A stretch of DNA of 64,000 bases. Origin: Leptospira bourretii. GTDB lineage: Bacteria > Spirochaetota > Leptospiria > Leptospirales > Leptospiraceae. The position numbers and the translations under genes were made by a program. The stretch covers positions 186,001-250,000 of the forward strand of contig NZ_RQFW01000016.1 in assembly GCF_004770145.1 (NCBI RefSeq). Direction: 5' to 3'. The notes under the pieces were generated by a model. It did no database searches. It was given only the letters and a program-made list of their open reading frames with translations, and was not told where the DNA came from. Positions 1 through 8,865 of the stretch are shown here, piece by piece; position 1 is the first letter of the stretch; the number at the start of each line of letters is the position of its first letter.

Positions 1-981
1 TCCTCTATGAATTGGACTGGTGTTCCTCTTCTTGCAAAGTTTTTCTTTCAGTTGGTTTTTGCAGCAACGGCAGCAACCATTGTTTCTGGAGCAGTAGCAG
101 AACGAATTAAATTTCATTCTTTTCTTATCTTCTCTTTTATCCTTGTAGCAGTTATGTATCCATTCACAGGTCACTGGGTATGGGGTGGTGGATGGATTTC
201 CGCACTCGGTTTCCATGACTTTGCTGGTTCTACCGTAGTACACTCCGTAGGTGGTTGGGCAGCTCTTGCTGGTGCCATCGTTCTTGGGGCAAGAAAAGGA
301 AAATTTTTGCCAGATGGTAGAATTAAACCAATCCTTGGTCATAACATGACATCTGCAGCACTTGGAACTCTTATCCTTTGGCTCGGTTGGTTTGGATTTA
401 ACCCTGGTTCTACTATGGGAGTAGGTGACGGAAGTGTAATGTCACATGTTATTGTGACTACTAACATTTCCGCAGCACTCGGTGCACTTGCCTCCACTGT
501 GACTGCTTGGATCATTTTGAAAAAACCTGACCTTGGTATGATTCTTAACGGAACTCTTGCTGGTCTTGTGGGAATCACTGCTCCCTGTGCGATCGTAAGT
601 CCTACATCTGCCGCTATCATTGGAGCGGTGTCCGGGATTTTAGTAGTATTGTCTGTTCTTTTCTTCGACAAAATCAAAATTGATGACCCTGTTGGTGCAA
701 CATCTGTTCACTTAGTTTGTGGTATCTGGGGAACACTAGCTGTAGCAATTTTCGGATACGAAGGCGCGCCTGCTGGAGTAGAAGTTCCTTCTATCTTAAC
801 ACAAATTTACGGAATCTTAGCAATCGGTGGATTCACTTTTGTTGTCTCTTTCGTATTGTGGTATGTGTTGAAACTCGCTGGTGGAATCCGAGTGGGTGAA
901 GAAGAAGAACTCAGTGGTTTGGATCTTGGGGAACATGGAGCGGAAGCTTACCCTGATTTCAATATCCGAGCACGTGGTTAA
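1..981 (+). CDS. amt: Ammonium transporter, Amt/MEP family (5' end outside window)
   Basis: Carries ammonium/ammonia across the inner membrane. The frame is open to base 1, and the first Met (base 7) sits in what is normally an internal helix. The true start is therefore upstream and about 90-100 N-terminal residues of a roughly 420-residue family are missing. Visible family marks are the segment [15 protein letters not shown] and the later [13 protein letters not shown], which hold the two pore histidines, and many glycine-rich hydrophobic helices. The C-terminal cytoplasmic tail [17 protein letters not shown] is the usual site of PII docking. A PII gene starts 20 bases downstream, the classic amtB-glnK pair, so transport is probably gated by nitrogen status through that protein. 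Confidence 0.95.
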   Translation, partial: SSMNWTGVPLLAKFFFQLVFAATAATIVSGAVAERIKFHSFLIFSFILVAVMYPFTGHWVWGGGWISALGFHDFAGSTVVHSVGGWAALAGAIVLGARKGKFLPDGRIKPILGHNMTSAALGTLILWLGWFGFNPGSTMGVGDGSVMSHVIVTTNISAALGALASTVTAWIILKKPDLGMILNGTLAGLVGITAPCAIVSPTSAAIIGAVSGILVVLSVLFFDKIKIDDPVGATSVHLVCGIWGTLAVAIFGYEGAPAGVEVPSILTQIYGILAIGGFTFVVSFVLWYVLKLAGGIRVGEEEELSGLDLGEHGAEAYPDFNIRARG

Positions 982-1001
982 GGGAATAGGAGTATAACAT
1001 T

Positions 1002-1346
1002 ATGAAAATGATCATTGCAATCATCCAACCACATAAGTTGGAAGAAGTTAAAGCAGAATTAACTAAAAACGAAATCTATCGTCTAACAGTGTCTGACGTT
1101 CAAGGTTACGGACAACAAAAAGGGAAAACAGAAGTTTTTCGTGGTCACGAATATACTGTAAACTTACTTAGAAAAGTTCGTTTAGAAATCGCGGTTAATG
1201 ATGAATTCGTAAAACCAACTGTTGATGCAATTTTGAAAGCAGCAAAAAGTGGGGATGGAAAAATCGGTGACGGAAAGATTTTTATCTCTCCTCTCGAAGA
1301 AGTCATTCGAATCAGAACTGGCGAAAAAGGAAAAAGCGCCATTTAA
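1002..1346 (+). CDS. glnK: Nitrogen regulatory protein PII
   Basis: Small trimeric signal protein that senses ATP/ADP and 2-oxoglutarate and controls ammonium uptake. It has 114 residues (family norm 112). It starts MKMIIAIIQPHKLEEVKAEL and contains the T-loop with Tyr51 in FRGHEYTV, the residue uridylylated by GlnD in many bacteria, and the B-loop GDGKIGDGKIFI that binds ATP phosphates. A good Shine-Dalgarno (AGGAG) lies about 9 bases before the ATG. It directly follows the ammonium transporter, so glnK is preferred over glnB on context; sequence alone does not separate the two. A strong terminator follows at 1379-1416. Confidence 0.95.
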   Translation: MKMIIAIIQPHKLEEVKAELTKNEIYRLTVSDVQGYGQQKGKTEVFRGHEYTVNLLRKVRLEIAVNDEFVKPTVDAILKAAKSGDGKIGDGKIFISPLEEVIRIRTGEKGKSAI

Positions 1347-1368
1347 AAACTTCCTTTCCTCAAAGGAA
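1345..1368 (-). terminator. Probable intrinsic terminator for the minus-strand operon ending at 1415
   Basis: A 7-bp inverted repeat (1351-1357 with 1362-1368, loop CCTC) is followed on the minus strand by G and five Ts (1349-1345). It lies just past the stop of the GH94 gene and overlaps the glnK stop codon. Orientation is inferred from the T-tract. Confidence 0.6.
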
Positions 1369-1378
1369 AAATCGGAAA

Positions 1379-1416
1379 ACGTGTGGGGAAAAATCCCTAC
1401 ACGTTTTTTCTTTTTT
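1379..1416 (+). terminator. Intrinsic terminator after glnK
   Basis: A 10-bp stem (1379-1388 with 1395-1404, one G-U pair) with a 6-base loop is followed by TTTTTTCTTTTTT at 1405-1416. It ends amt-glnK transcription and abuts the stop of the convergent GH94 gene. Confidence 0.9.
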
Positions 1417-4400
1417 ATCGTAGTGTCAAAATCAAATGATTGTGATCATTTTTTAAATTTAATTCAAAATCTCGGAACTTTACTCGAATGCCACCTCTGC
1501 GGTAGTGGTTTTCTTTTCTCTGGAATGGGACGGGTTTTCCATTCATTTCGACTGATTCCATACTCGCATTTTCTGATTCTACATGGTAAATGATTTTTAA
1601 ATCTTTTTCTAAAAATCGAACATCCCATTCAAACCCATCTAAACCTTTTGGAAGGATAGGATCTATTTCTAGGGCGTCGAAAAAAACACGAATCCCAAAC
1701 AAACATTCATATACTAGTTTGATATAAATTCCTGGACCGCTAGAATAAACACGCCATCCGCCTTCCAAAGGGATTTTGCCCGCTAACAAATCTTTATACT
1801 TTTCTTTTGCTTCATACCGATCAAAAAACAAACCATCGGAGCTCGAATAATAACAGTTTGATTGTCTATGGTTACTTGTTGGAACTTTCTTTTGGATTCC
1901 AATGGGGTTCACTAAGTTTAAGTTGTAAAAAAAATCTTCGGACTTACCCATATACGCCAATGCTTCACAATAACGTAAATGGGCGTGAGTGTACATAAGT
2001 CCAATTTCCCTTCCAAAGTAACTGGCTGTTTCTGCTCTTTTGAATTCAAGGTTAATTCCATCTGAATAAAGAATGGGTGCATCGAATAAACGAACTCCAT
2101 CTGGACCAGTTAGGAATTTTTTAATGAGTGTTAAATGAAACTCTGCCTCTTTGGAATCCAACACTTCCGCTAATATTCCATAAATCATGGGAAGGATACT
2201 ATATCGGATTCCGGTTTTTGTATCACTCGGGTGTAAAAAAAATTTTTGGGAATTTATATCATCAAAGTATCGTAAACCGGTAAGGGTTTCCTCCGCCATA
2301 CAATGTTCTTTGATATTTTGTTTGATGGTCTCTAGTTCTTTTTGGTAAAATTCCACTTTATGTTTATCATCGGTTTGCTTGTAAATTCGGACCAGTGCCT
2401 GATAGGTAAGCGATTGTAATTCGGCAGTCCAAGTGCTGACTGCATGAGTTCGGAATTTTTCTTTCACTGGTTGTAAGGAATCATTCCAATCCCCATTTCC
2501 ATAGATAGGAAGGTTTGTGTTTGCCACCAAACGTTTATTTATGAGAGAAATCGTTTTCTCTACCGCATCCAAAATCTTTTTGGGTTCTTTTCTATGAATT
2601 CCATTGGTTTTAAGATCAAGGAAGGAAAGATCACCCGTTCGTTCTAAGTAGGTTGAGAGAGCAAGAATGGGCCAATAGACAATGTCTCCATGTGAATCGC
2701 TAGCTCGAATCGTTTTGTCACGAGGATAGAGCATAAACCATTGCGGCCAATCACCATCCTCATTTTGTTCTTCAAATACAGTAAGAAGTAGTGTTCTACA
2801 AGATTCGAAATCACCCGTGGTAAGTAAATATTCAAAAGCACCTTGGCATACATCTCTCGTTCCCCATCCTCCTCCCGAATACTGTTCGAGTCCTCTTGGA
2901 TTTAAATAGTGAATGTGTGCATTTTGTTCGAACCAAGGAAGGATTTCTTTGATTTGGTGGAAAACTTCTAATTCCTGGTTTTTAATTTTTCCGATTGGAA
3001 GATTCTTTGTATGGGAAAAAACATATGTTAGGTTATCTTTTTTGTTTTTTGGTGTGAGAGAAGGCGTCAAATTTCCTTGGATCGAAAACTGAAGGTTTGA
3101 TTTTACTTGTATCTGTGCTGTGAGATAGGATTGACCTCTAGATTTCCCATCCAAAAATAAAAGTGAATCATCGGAAACTTTCCATTGACTGAGGTCTTCT
3201 CCACAGATTCGGAATCCTTTTCCTTCCAATCTTTGGAATAGGGGAGAATTTGGATTTGGTTGTATATAGATATTGGTTTTATTTTTTGTGATCACAGGCG
3301 GGAGTTCTAAAGTTCCGTTATCTCCATCAAGGGCAATGTGAAACGATAAAAGAATCTGTTTCACCTGTGTAGTGTTTGTTGCCATTTGAATTAAAAATTG
3401 ATGCTCGTTTGTGGCCTCTACCTGGATACGTAAAACTTCTTTTCCTAATAAGTAGATCCACTCCATCTGGCTAGGTTCCATTATCACGAAGGAAGGTGAG
3501 TCCAAAAGGGCAAACCCAGAATCCTCTTCTATAAAAATACGAAATCCATAAGAATGGAAAAAGTTTAGATAACTATGGTTACGTGATAGGTATTGGTTGA
3601 TGCTCGTATGACCTTCTGTAAGTTGGGATAAAAAAATCCCATTAAAATAGCAAGTTCCTGTGAGCGAAGATTCCTCGGGAACTTTGGGAATCCCTGTCCT
3701 TAGAATTTGCCCATGAGGTCTGAGACAAAGGGCCTCTTTTTCTTTTGAGACTACATGGGTGGATTTATCTGTAAAAAAAGAAAGAATCTTGCCCGAGGTA
3801 GAAAATTCCACTTCTCTCCATTCGTTTGGAAATAGGGCTTTTAAATCAGATTCTGTGGCAGTTTCACCTTTGATTCGTTTTGCGGTAGAAAAAAGACTTT
3901 GCGAACTTTGGAAATTTTCAGTTCCCCAATTTGGACTCTCGTTCCAGCCCATTCGAATCTTTTGAATTAGGGTTTGAACTTCAGGAAAGGATATTAGGGT
4001 TTTTAGGTCAGCGAATAGGTAACCATAAAAACATGTTTCTTCTGACTCTCCAGGAAGTAATCGGGTTTTTTGTCTTTCAAGACCAATGATCGAATGTTCA
4101 CCTTGTCTTCGTTTTGCGGGAAGTTTTTTTCTTAAGCCATCTGGATATAAGTCCAATCCATCAGTAACAAAAGATGAAATGGGACTAGTGCTAAACAAAA
4201 AAGTGGCTGGGTTTTTTCCTGCTACGGGTTCGTTTTGCCTAGAAAGAATGCCATAACCATATTCCTTTGTGTCGATCGGTTCATGGTGGATGTAATGGCA
4301 AACAAAGAATTCGTTTAATCTAGATGCACCATAATCGCAAATTCCTATATCTTGTACATAAACCAAATCATAGTCCAATGTTTCCTTATTATTGTTTGTA

Positions 4401-4756
4401 ATTTGTATTTTGTATCGCCAAACAGGGAGATTTGGATGGAGTTCCAAAGACAAGTTGTAATCCATTCCATGAATTTTTCCTTGGGAAAGATAAAAAGAAT
4501 CAATAATTTGAAATTGGGAATTTGTATTGGATCCAAGGAGGGGATATAAAACCAATCCGTCATTTGTATGGATTCGTAAAAAAATATTATTTATGTTCGG
4601 CTCCATTTCATTTCCAAGATAAAGATTCACAAACAAATCTTCAAAACGAATGGAATGTATATTACCGTTGGATAAAAATTGAAAATTTAGTTCTGATTGG
4701 TTTTTGATGGATTGTTTCAATGTTTTTCTGCTCTTGTGGTTGAACTTAAGGTCCAT
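1415..4756 (-). CDS. Glycoside phosphorylase of GH94 type (cellobiose/cyclic-glucan phosphorylase-like)
   Basis: GH94 enzymes cleave beta-linked disaccharides or oligosaccharides with phosphate, releasing a sugar 1-phosphate. The 1113-residue protein has an N-terminal beta-sandwich-like half (about 1-560) and a C-terminal (alpha/alpha)6-barrel half. Family motifs in the barrel are YSGGGWGTRDVCQGAFEYL (near residue 625), DGDWPQWFM, HGDIVYWPILAL and YGNGDWNDSLQ (near 752). The Asp of the DWND motif is the general acid in known members. The substrate cannot be read from sequence. The ATG at 4756 overlaps the upstream ABC gene by 40 bases. A TTG at 4720, in a TTGA overlap with that gene's stop, is a credible alternative start and would remove 12 residues. 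Co-transcription with the ABC-like protein is likely. No signal peptide is visible, so it is probably cytoplasmic. Confidence 0.8.
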   Translation of the reverse strand: MDLKFNHKSRKTLKQSIKNQSELNFQFLSNGNIHSIRFEDLFVNLYLGNEMEPNINNIFLRIHTNDGLVLYPLLGSNTNSQFQIIDSFYLSQGKIHGMDYNLSLELHPNLPVWRYKIQITNNNKETLDYDLVYVQDIGICDYGASRLNEFFVCHYIHHEPIDTKEYGYGILSRQNEPVAGKNPATFLFSTSPISSFVTDGLDLYPDGLRKKLPAKRRQGEHSIIGLERQKTRLLPGESEETCFYGYLFADLKTLISFPEVQTLIQKIRMGWNESPNWGTENFQSSQSLFSTAKRIKGETATESDLKALFPNEWREVEFSTSGKILSFFTDKSTHVVSKEKEALCLRPHGQILRTGIPKVPEESSLTGTCYFNGIFLSQLTEGHTSINQYLSRNHSYLNFFHSYGFRIFIEEDSGFALLDSPSFVIMEPSQMEWIYLLGKEVLRIQVEATNEHQFLIQMATNTTQVKQILLSFHIALDGDNGTLELPPVITKNKTNIYIQPNPNSPLFQRLEGKGFRICGEDLSQWKVSDDSLLFLDGKSRGQSYLTAQIQVKSNLQFSIQGNLTPSLTPKNKKDNLTYVFSHTKNLPIGKIKNQELEVFHQIKEILPWFEQNAHIHYLNPRGLEQYSGGGWGTRDVCQGAFEYLLTTGDFESCRTLLLTVFEEQNEDGDWPQWFMLYPRDKTIRASDSHGDIVYWPILALSTYLERTGDLSFLDLKTNGIHRKEPKKILDAVEKTISLINKRLVANTNLPIYGNGDWNDSLQPVKEKFRTHAVSTWTAELQSLTYQALVRIYKQTDDKHKVEFYQKELETIKQNIKEHCMAEETLTGLRYFDDINSQKFFLHPSDTKTGIRYSILPMIYGILAEVLDSKEAEFHLTLIKKFLTGPDGVRLFDAPILYSDGINLEFKRAETASYFGREIGLMYTHAHLRYCEALAYMGKSEDFFYNLNLVNPIGIQKKVPTSNHRQSNCYYSSSDGLFFDRYEAKEKYKDLLAGKIPLEGGWRVYSSGPGIYIKLVYECLFGIRVFFDALEIDPILPKGLDGFEWDVRFLEKDLKIIYHVESENASMESVEMNGKPVPFQRKENHYRRGGIRVKFRDFELNLKNDHNHLILTLR

Positions 4757-6420
4757 TTCCCAAAATGAGAAATGTCCAGGTGATGGTCATATTCCAAAAC
4801 GGTTTCTTCATCCTTTGCAATTACAACAGTTGTCACTCCCAGTTTGTGAAAGAGTTTCAAAATTTTTGAAATTTCAAATTTCCCAAGGCTTGATCCTGGA
4901 CGATCCAAAATCAAAAACTTTGGTTGGGCAAAAAGAACACGGATGACTGCAATTTTATACTTTTCAGCTAACGATAGTTCCTCGTTCCATTCCTTTAAGG
5001 TTCTTAGACCACCGAAACGACGCACCAAAGTTTCAAGTCCCATTTTTTTAAGTTCAACAAGAATTTCCGAATCGGATACGTCGAGGTTTCTGTATGCAGG
5101 AACAATCACATTGCGGAGTCTACCAGGTGGCAAATATGGTTGTTCTGGTAAAAAAAGAATTTCTTCTAAATTTGGTTTTTTGATTTTACCTTCACTGTGA
5201 TTACTGATCCCAGCAATGGATCTGAATAAACTCAGTTTCACTGTTTCATCTGGGGAAGTCAAAAGCCAACGTTCTCTTCTTTGGATCTTTAAGTCTAAAC
5301 TATCTACCAATAGTTTGGTTCGGTCATTGGAATATAAGGTAAAGTGTTCAAAATTAATTTCATCAGAACTATAGTTTGTTTCTCGTTTTTGTTTTTCATC
5401 GGCTTCTGAGTATAACATTGCTGTTTCCAGTGAATTCAATCGTTTGACCACAGCAGAAAAAGCAGAGATGGATTGGAATTGTGTCACAATCAAAGAAAAA
5501 GCATTGAGTAAAGTAGTAAATGCAAGGGCCGCTTGGGTGATGACTCCAAATTCAATTTCTCCTCTCATATAACTGGGAGCGATGATGAGCATGGGTATGA
5601 TTTGAATGAAGTAGTTATAATTGTTTGTAAAAAAACTAAGTCGCAAATTTACCGAAATGAGTTTACGAAAATTATTCACTAATTTGCGAAGTCTTGATTT
5701 TAATCGAACGGACATCCTTGCTTCTCTATGAGTGACTGCAATGGACTCTGCATGTTGGCGGATATGCAAAAGATCGGCCCTATAACTTGCTTCCATATCC
5801 AATTGATCGTAGTTAAGACGAATGAGCGATTTTCCTAGAAAGATGGTGGATATCGTTCCAGAAAAAGCATACCCAACTGCTACCAAAAACAAAATAGGGT
5901 TAATGCTCCAAAGAACTCCAGAAAAGGAAATTGCAGAGAACACTCCACCGATAAAAAGTAAGGTGAAAGAAATCGTTGTGGTGGTGAATGCTTTGACATC
6001 ATCGGTAATCCTTTGGTCCGGGTTTTCAATGCCAGGGCCGCCAATGATTTTTTGGAATGTTCTTTCTGTTAAATAATTCTCAGTGAATTTCCAGGTAAGT
6101 TGTTCTCGCCACAAGATACCAAGTCTTTCCTCTGCATATCGATTGATGGAACCGATTCCTGAAGATATAATAAAAACAATCGCATAAAGAATAGCATTTG
6201 TATAAAAGGCAGTTACGTTTTTTTGTTCAATGGACGATATAAAATCACGACCCACATAACTGTTGATCACATTGAAAACATTGAATGAAATGACAAGGAT
6301 TAAGAGGGTGATTGCATAGCGGATAGCAGCTGGGCCTTGTTTGGAATTGATGAGCTGCCGTATTTTATCTGTTAATCGAGTCCAGTTTTGAGAGTTTTTT
6401 CTTTTTTTATCTAAAGGCAT
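4717..6420 (-). CDS. ABC transporter-like protein (SbmA/BacA-YddA-type membrane domain) with degenerate ATPase domain
   Basis: The 567 residues consist of a six-helix membrane domain (about 1-330) of the SbmA/YddA/ABCD type, with the typical NPDQRITDDVKAF segment, followed by an ABC nucleotide-binding domain. The ATPase motifs are badly altered. The Walker A region is TSPDETVKLSLF (about 388-399), which keeps Pro390 and Lys395 but none of the three glycines. The signature LSxGE is LSLAE (482-486). Walker B keeps Asp506, but the catalytic Glu is Arg507 (LILDRPGSSL). The H-loop His is replaced, with KDEE at that point. The reading frame is intact. ATP hydrolysis is therefore doubtful; it may work as a proton-driven carrier, like SbmA, or with a partner subunit. 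It precedes the GH94 gene in the same operon. The cargo is unknown. Confidence 0.8.
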   Translation of the reverse strand: MPLDKKRKNSQNWTRLTDKIRQLINSKQGPAAIRYAITLLILVISFNVFNVINSYVGRDFISSIEQKNVTAFYTNAILYAIVFIISSGIGSINRYAEERLGILWREQLTWKFTENYLTERTFQKIIGGPGIENPDQRITDDVKAFTTTTISFTLLFIGGVFSAISFSGVLWSINPILFLVAVGYAFSGTISTIFLGKSLIRLNYDQLDMEASYRADLLHIRQHAESIAVTHREARMSVRLKSRLRKLVNNFRKLISVNLRLSFFTNNYNYFIQIIPMLIIAPSYMRGEIEFGVITQAALAFTTLLNAFSLIVTQFQSISAFSAVVKRLNSLETAMLYSEADEKQKRETNYSSDEINFEHFTLYSNDRTKLLVDSLDLKIQRRERWLLTSPDETVKLSLFRSIAGISNHSEGKIKKPNLEEILFLPEQPYLPPGRLRNVIVPAYRNLDVSDSEILVELKKMGLETLVRRFGGLRTLKEWNEELSLAEKYKIAVIRVLFAQPKFLILDRPGSSLGKFEISKILKLFHKLGVTTVVIAKDEETVLEYDHHLDISHFGKWTLSSTTRAEKH

Positions 6421-6468
6421 TACTTAGATCATATAAAACAGAATCTTTTGGTAAATGCAAGGAGGTTT

Positions 6469-7818
6469 TTACGATTCAATTGTTTCGATGGTGAGATCCA
6501 TTGTGACTTGATTCCAGATTGATTCTAAATCGGCATTCCATTCTGAAGGAAGATTTTCGCGAATGGAAGAAATAAGGATTGGTACTAGTTTCGGAAATTC
6601 TTTTTTAGAGATACCAATGGACTCATAAATGTTTGTTAGTTTGGATATTTCTTTTTTTAAAGAATTTCGATTTCCTAATTTTTCAATAATCGACTCAATT
6701 ACCGATAAAAACTCAGAAGAATGAACAGGGAATTCTTCTGAGTTTAAATGAAGATGTAAGTTTTCTTCGACAAAACTTTTTAGTTTTTCTGTATAGGCTT
6801 CTATCCAATGTGGATTGTGTTCTAAAACATGATCAAATGATTTTTGGATGCGGAGGATCGAATCCGAAACTTTAAAACCAATCACCGAATAGGCTGCCAT
6901 TTTTTCTGACTTACCTCGAAGTTTTGTGATGATCTTTTTATTCACAGAAAGAGAAGGGCCGATTAAATGATAAATTTCATCGGAGACTAAAAAGTTTGTA
7001 TTTGTTTTTTTGTTTAGTGCTTCCAAACGACTTGCCACATTCACAGTATCCCCAAGCACTGTTTGGCTTTTGTACTCGGAGTGGCCGATGTCTCCGTAAA
7101 TGACATTTCCTGCATGGAGTCCAATGCGAATGTCAAAGGTAAAATTAAACCTATCTTTCATTTCTAAATTGAATTTTTTCAATTGATCAAACATACGAAG
7201 GCAAGCACGGATTGCGGAATGAATGGTTTCTTGTTTTGCTTTTTTGAAACTTTCTTCGTTTTTTATAGCCTCTTCTTTGTTTCCAATCTGGAAAAAAGCT
7301 AAAATTCCATCTCCAATGAATTTATCAATTTCTCCTCCATTGTTGAGGATTGGTTCACTCATTTCCTGAAAGAAACGGTTTAGAACAAAAACAACATCAT
7401 AAGGCAAACTAGATTCGGTAAAAGCTGTAAATCCTTTGATATCAAGAAAAAGAATCACCGCATAACATTCTTCTCCTGTTTTGGAAGATTTGGATTCGCT
7501 TGTAACCGTTTTTAAATCTTTATTATCTTTTATGATCCTACGCAGCGTAACATCTCCAAACACTTCCGTTTGGCAGGCAAGCCTGATCTCAGAGGGCCAA
7601 CCTTTTCTATCTGCGAGAGTTTGTTCTCTATCGTTTCGAGAACTAAGATACTGAAGTCCATCTGTCACAAAAACACGGCAAGTTGTACATTTGGCATTTC
7701 CTCCGCAAAGATGGTAGAGGGGATATTCATGTTTTAGGGCAGTTTCCAGGATAGTGGCTCCCGGTTTGTTTGTTTTTAGGGGAAAATTCTCTTTGTCTTC
7801 GAAGGTAACAATGGACAT
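6469..7818 (-). CDS. Adenylate cyclase, class III, with N-terminal [2Fe-2S] ferredoxin domain
   Basis: Predicted to make cAMP from ATP under redox or iron control. Residues 1-100 form a plant-type ferredoxin domain with cysteines 38, 44, 47 and 82 (C-x5-C-x2-C...C). Residues about 115-315 form a class III cyclase catalytic domain. Metal-binding aspartates are Asp126 (FLDIKGFT) and Asp170 (IGDGILAFF). Lys166 (EIDKFIGD) and the Asp in VLGDTVNVASRLE fit adenine rather than guanine selection. The last 130 residues are helical and unassigned. The gene is separated by 48 bases from the ABC-like gene downstream and faces the TetR-regulated hydrolase across a 156-base divergent promoter region. Soluble: no membrane segment seen. 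No obvious cAMP receptor is in the window. Confidence 0.88.
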   Translation of the reverse strand: MSIVTFEDKENFPLKTNKPGATILETALKHEYPLYHLCGGNAKCTTCRVFVTDGLQYLSSRNDREQTLADRKGWPSEIRLACQTEVFGDVTLRRIIKDNKDLKTVTSESKSSKTGEECYAVILFLDIKGFTAFTESSLPYDVVFVLNRFFQEMSEPILNNGGEIDKFIGDGILAFFQIGNKEEAIKNEESFKKAKQETIHSAIRACLRMFDQLKKFNLEMKDRFNFTFDIRIGLHAGNVIYGDIGHSEYKSQTVLGDTVNVASRLEALNKKTNTNFLVSDEIYHLIGPSLSVNKKIITKLRGKSEKMAAYSVIGFKVSDSILRIQKSFDHVLEHNPHWIEAYTEKLKSFVEENLHLHLNSEEFPVHSSEFLSVIESIIEKLGNRNSLKKEISKLTNIYESIGISKKEFPKLVPILISSIRENLPSEWNADLESIWNQVTMDLTIETIES

Positions 7819-7925
7819 GGATCACCAATCTTTTTCGGGTTATTGAATCATCTTGCGGTCAAAAAGGAAGGGCAAGTCGGAAAACACTTCGATTTTAGAA
7901 AAAAAAATCTATATTTTGAGTCATC

Positions 7926-7973
7926 TTGATAAAAACTAATTGCATTAGTTAAATAAACTAATAGTATTAGTTT
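7926..7973 (+). promoter_or_regulatory. Promoter overlapped by two palindromic operators (probable TetR-family autoregulation)
   Basis: Two near-identical palindromes lie just before the hydrolase start: AACTAAT-TGC-ATTAGTT (7934-7950) and AAACTAAT-AGT-ATTAGTTT (7955-7973). Their centres are 22 bp apart, about two helical turns. A candidate -35 TTGATA (7926-7931) and -10 TTAAAT (7949-7954, 17-bp spacer) place one operator between the boxes and the other over the start site. The TetR gene is the second gene of the operon, so negative autoregulation is the natural reading. The palindromes are seen directly; promoter and regulator assignment are inferred. Confidence 0.75.
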
Positions 7974-7974
7974 T

Positions 7975-8865
7975 ATGAAAACTAACTACCACAAAATGAT
8001 TTTATTTTTCCCATTTTTTTTCCCTTACTTTCTTTGGGGAAAAGATCTAACACCGGAGCTTACGACAAAAACTTTTTATTTTCAGACAAATGAAGGCCAA
8101 GTTGCTTACACAAAAGAAGGTAAGGGCAAACTCAATATAATTTTACTTCCAGGGATTGGGGACAGGAAGGAAAGTTATATCGACCTTGCGAAGATTCTTG
8201 CCAAAGAGAATTCTGTGTATCGTTTTGATTTACGAGGACTTGGAGAATCGGATTCCAGTTTTTCTTCCTATGGACCTAAAGAAACAGCAGAAGATATTTT
8301 GGCATTTATCCGGGAGAAGGATTTACGAGATGTCTATATCATTGCAAATTCGATGACCGCAGCATCGGCTGTGTACATTCGTTCGAAAGAAAAAACTAGG
8401 GTTTTGGGTTTGGCTCTTTCTGGCCCTTTCGTTCGAGATAAAGAACCAATCTCTTTCGGAATGAAGGCCCTCATCCATCTTGCCTTCCGCGGACCTTGGG
8501 GACCTAGTGCCTGGGTTTCTTTTTACGAAACTTTATTTCCAGTCCATCCTCCCCAAGATCTGAAAGAAAGATCTGAAACATTAAAAATGAATCTAAAAGA
8601 AGAAGGTCGTATGGCAGCTGTTAGATCCATGTTACTTGCCCCCAAAACGGAATGTGAGGAAAACTTACCACAGGCATCAGGCAATGTCCTTGTGGTGATG
8701 GGTTCAAAAGATCCCGATTTTGATTTCCCCAAAGAAGAAGCCGAATGGATCGCCAATACTTTGGATGGATCAGTCAAAATTTATGAAGACGTTGGTCATT
8801 ATCCTTTTGTGGAAGAACCTTCTCGATTTGCATCCGATGTAAAACTGTTATGGCAAAAAAAATAA
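7975..8865 (+). CDS. Exported alpha/beta-hydrolase
   Basis: Alpha/beta-hydrolase-fold enzyme of unknown substrate. The N-terminus is MKTNYHK then a very hydrophobic Phe-rich stretch ending FLWG, a plausible signal peptide. The fold is shown by LLPGIGDRKESY (oxyanion region), YRFDLRGLGESDSS, the nucleophile elbow IIANSMTAASA (Ser in A-N-S-M-T rather than G-x-S-x-G), GSKDPDFDFP (acid) and VGHYPFVEEP (His). Length (296) is normal. The ATG at 7975 follows the second operator by one base and has no Shine-Dalgarno. Starting at Met8 would lose the positive n-region, so 7975 is kept; the mRNA may be nearly leaderless. The 3' end overlaps the TetR gene by 16 bases. Likely role: an esterase or lipase-like enzyme induced by the ligand of that repressor. 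Confidence 0.82.
   Translation: MKTNYHKMILFFPFFFPYFLWGKDLTPELTTKTFYFQTNEGQVAYTKEGKGKLNIILLPGIGDRKESYIDLAKILAKENSVYRFDLRGLGESDSSFSSYGPKETAEDILAFIREKDLRDVYIIANSMTAASAVYIRSKEKTRVLGLALSGPFVRDKEPISFGMKALIHLAFRGPWGPSAWVSFYETLFPVHPPQDLKERSETLKMNLKEEGRMAAVRSMLLAPKTECEENLPQASGNVLVVMGSKDPDFDFPKEEAEWIANTLDGSVKIYEDVGHYPFVEEPSRFASDVKLLWQKK

Noticed and set aside
1249..1593. 114-codon plus-strand frame bridging glnK end and the convergent GH94 gene
   Set aside because: It runs through two hairpin terminators and over known genes.
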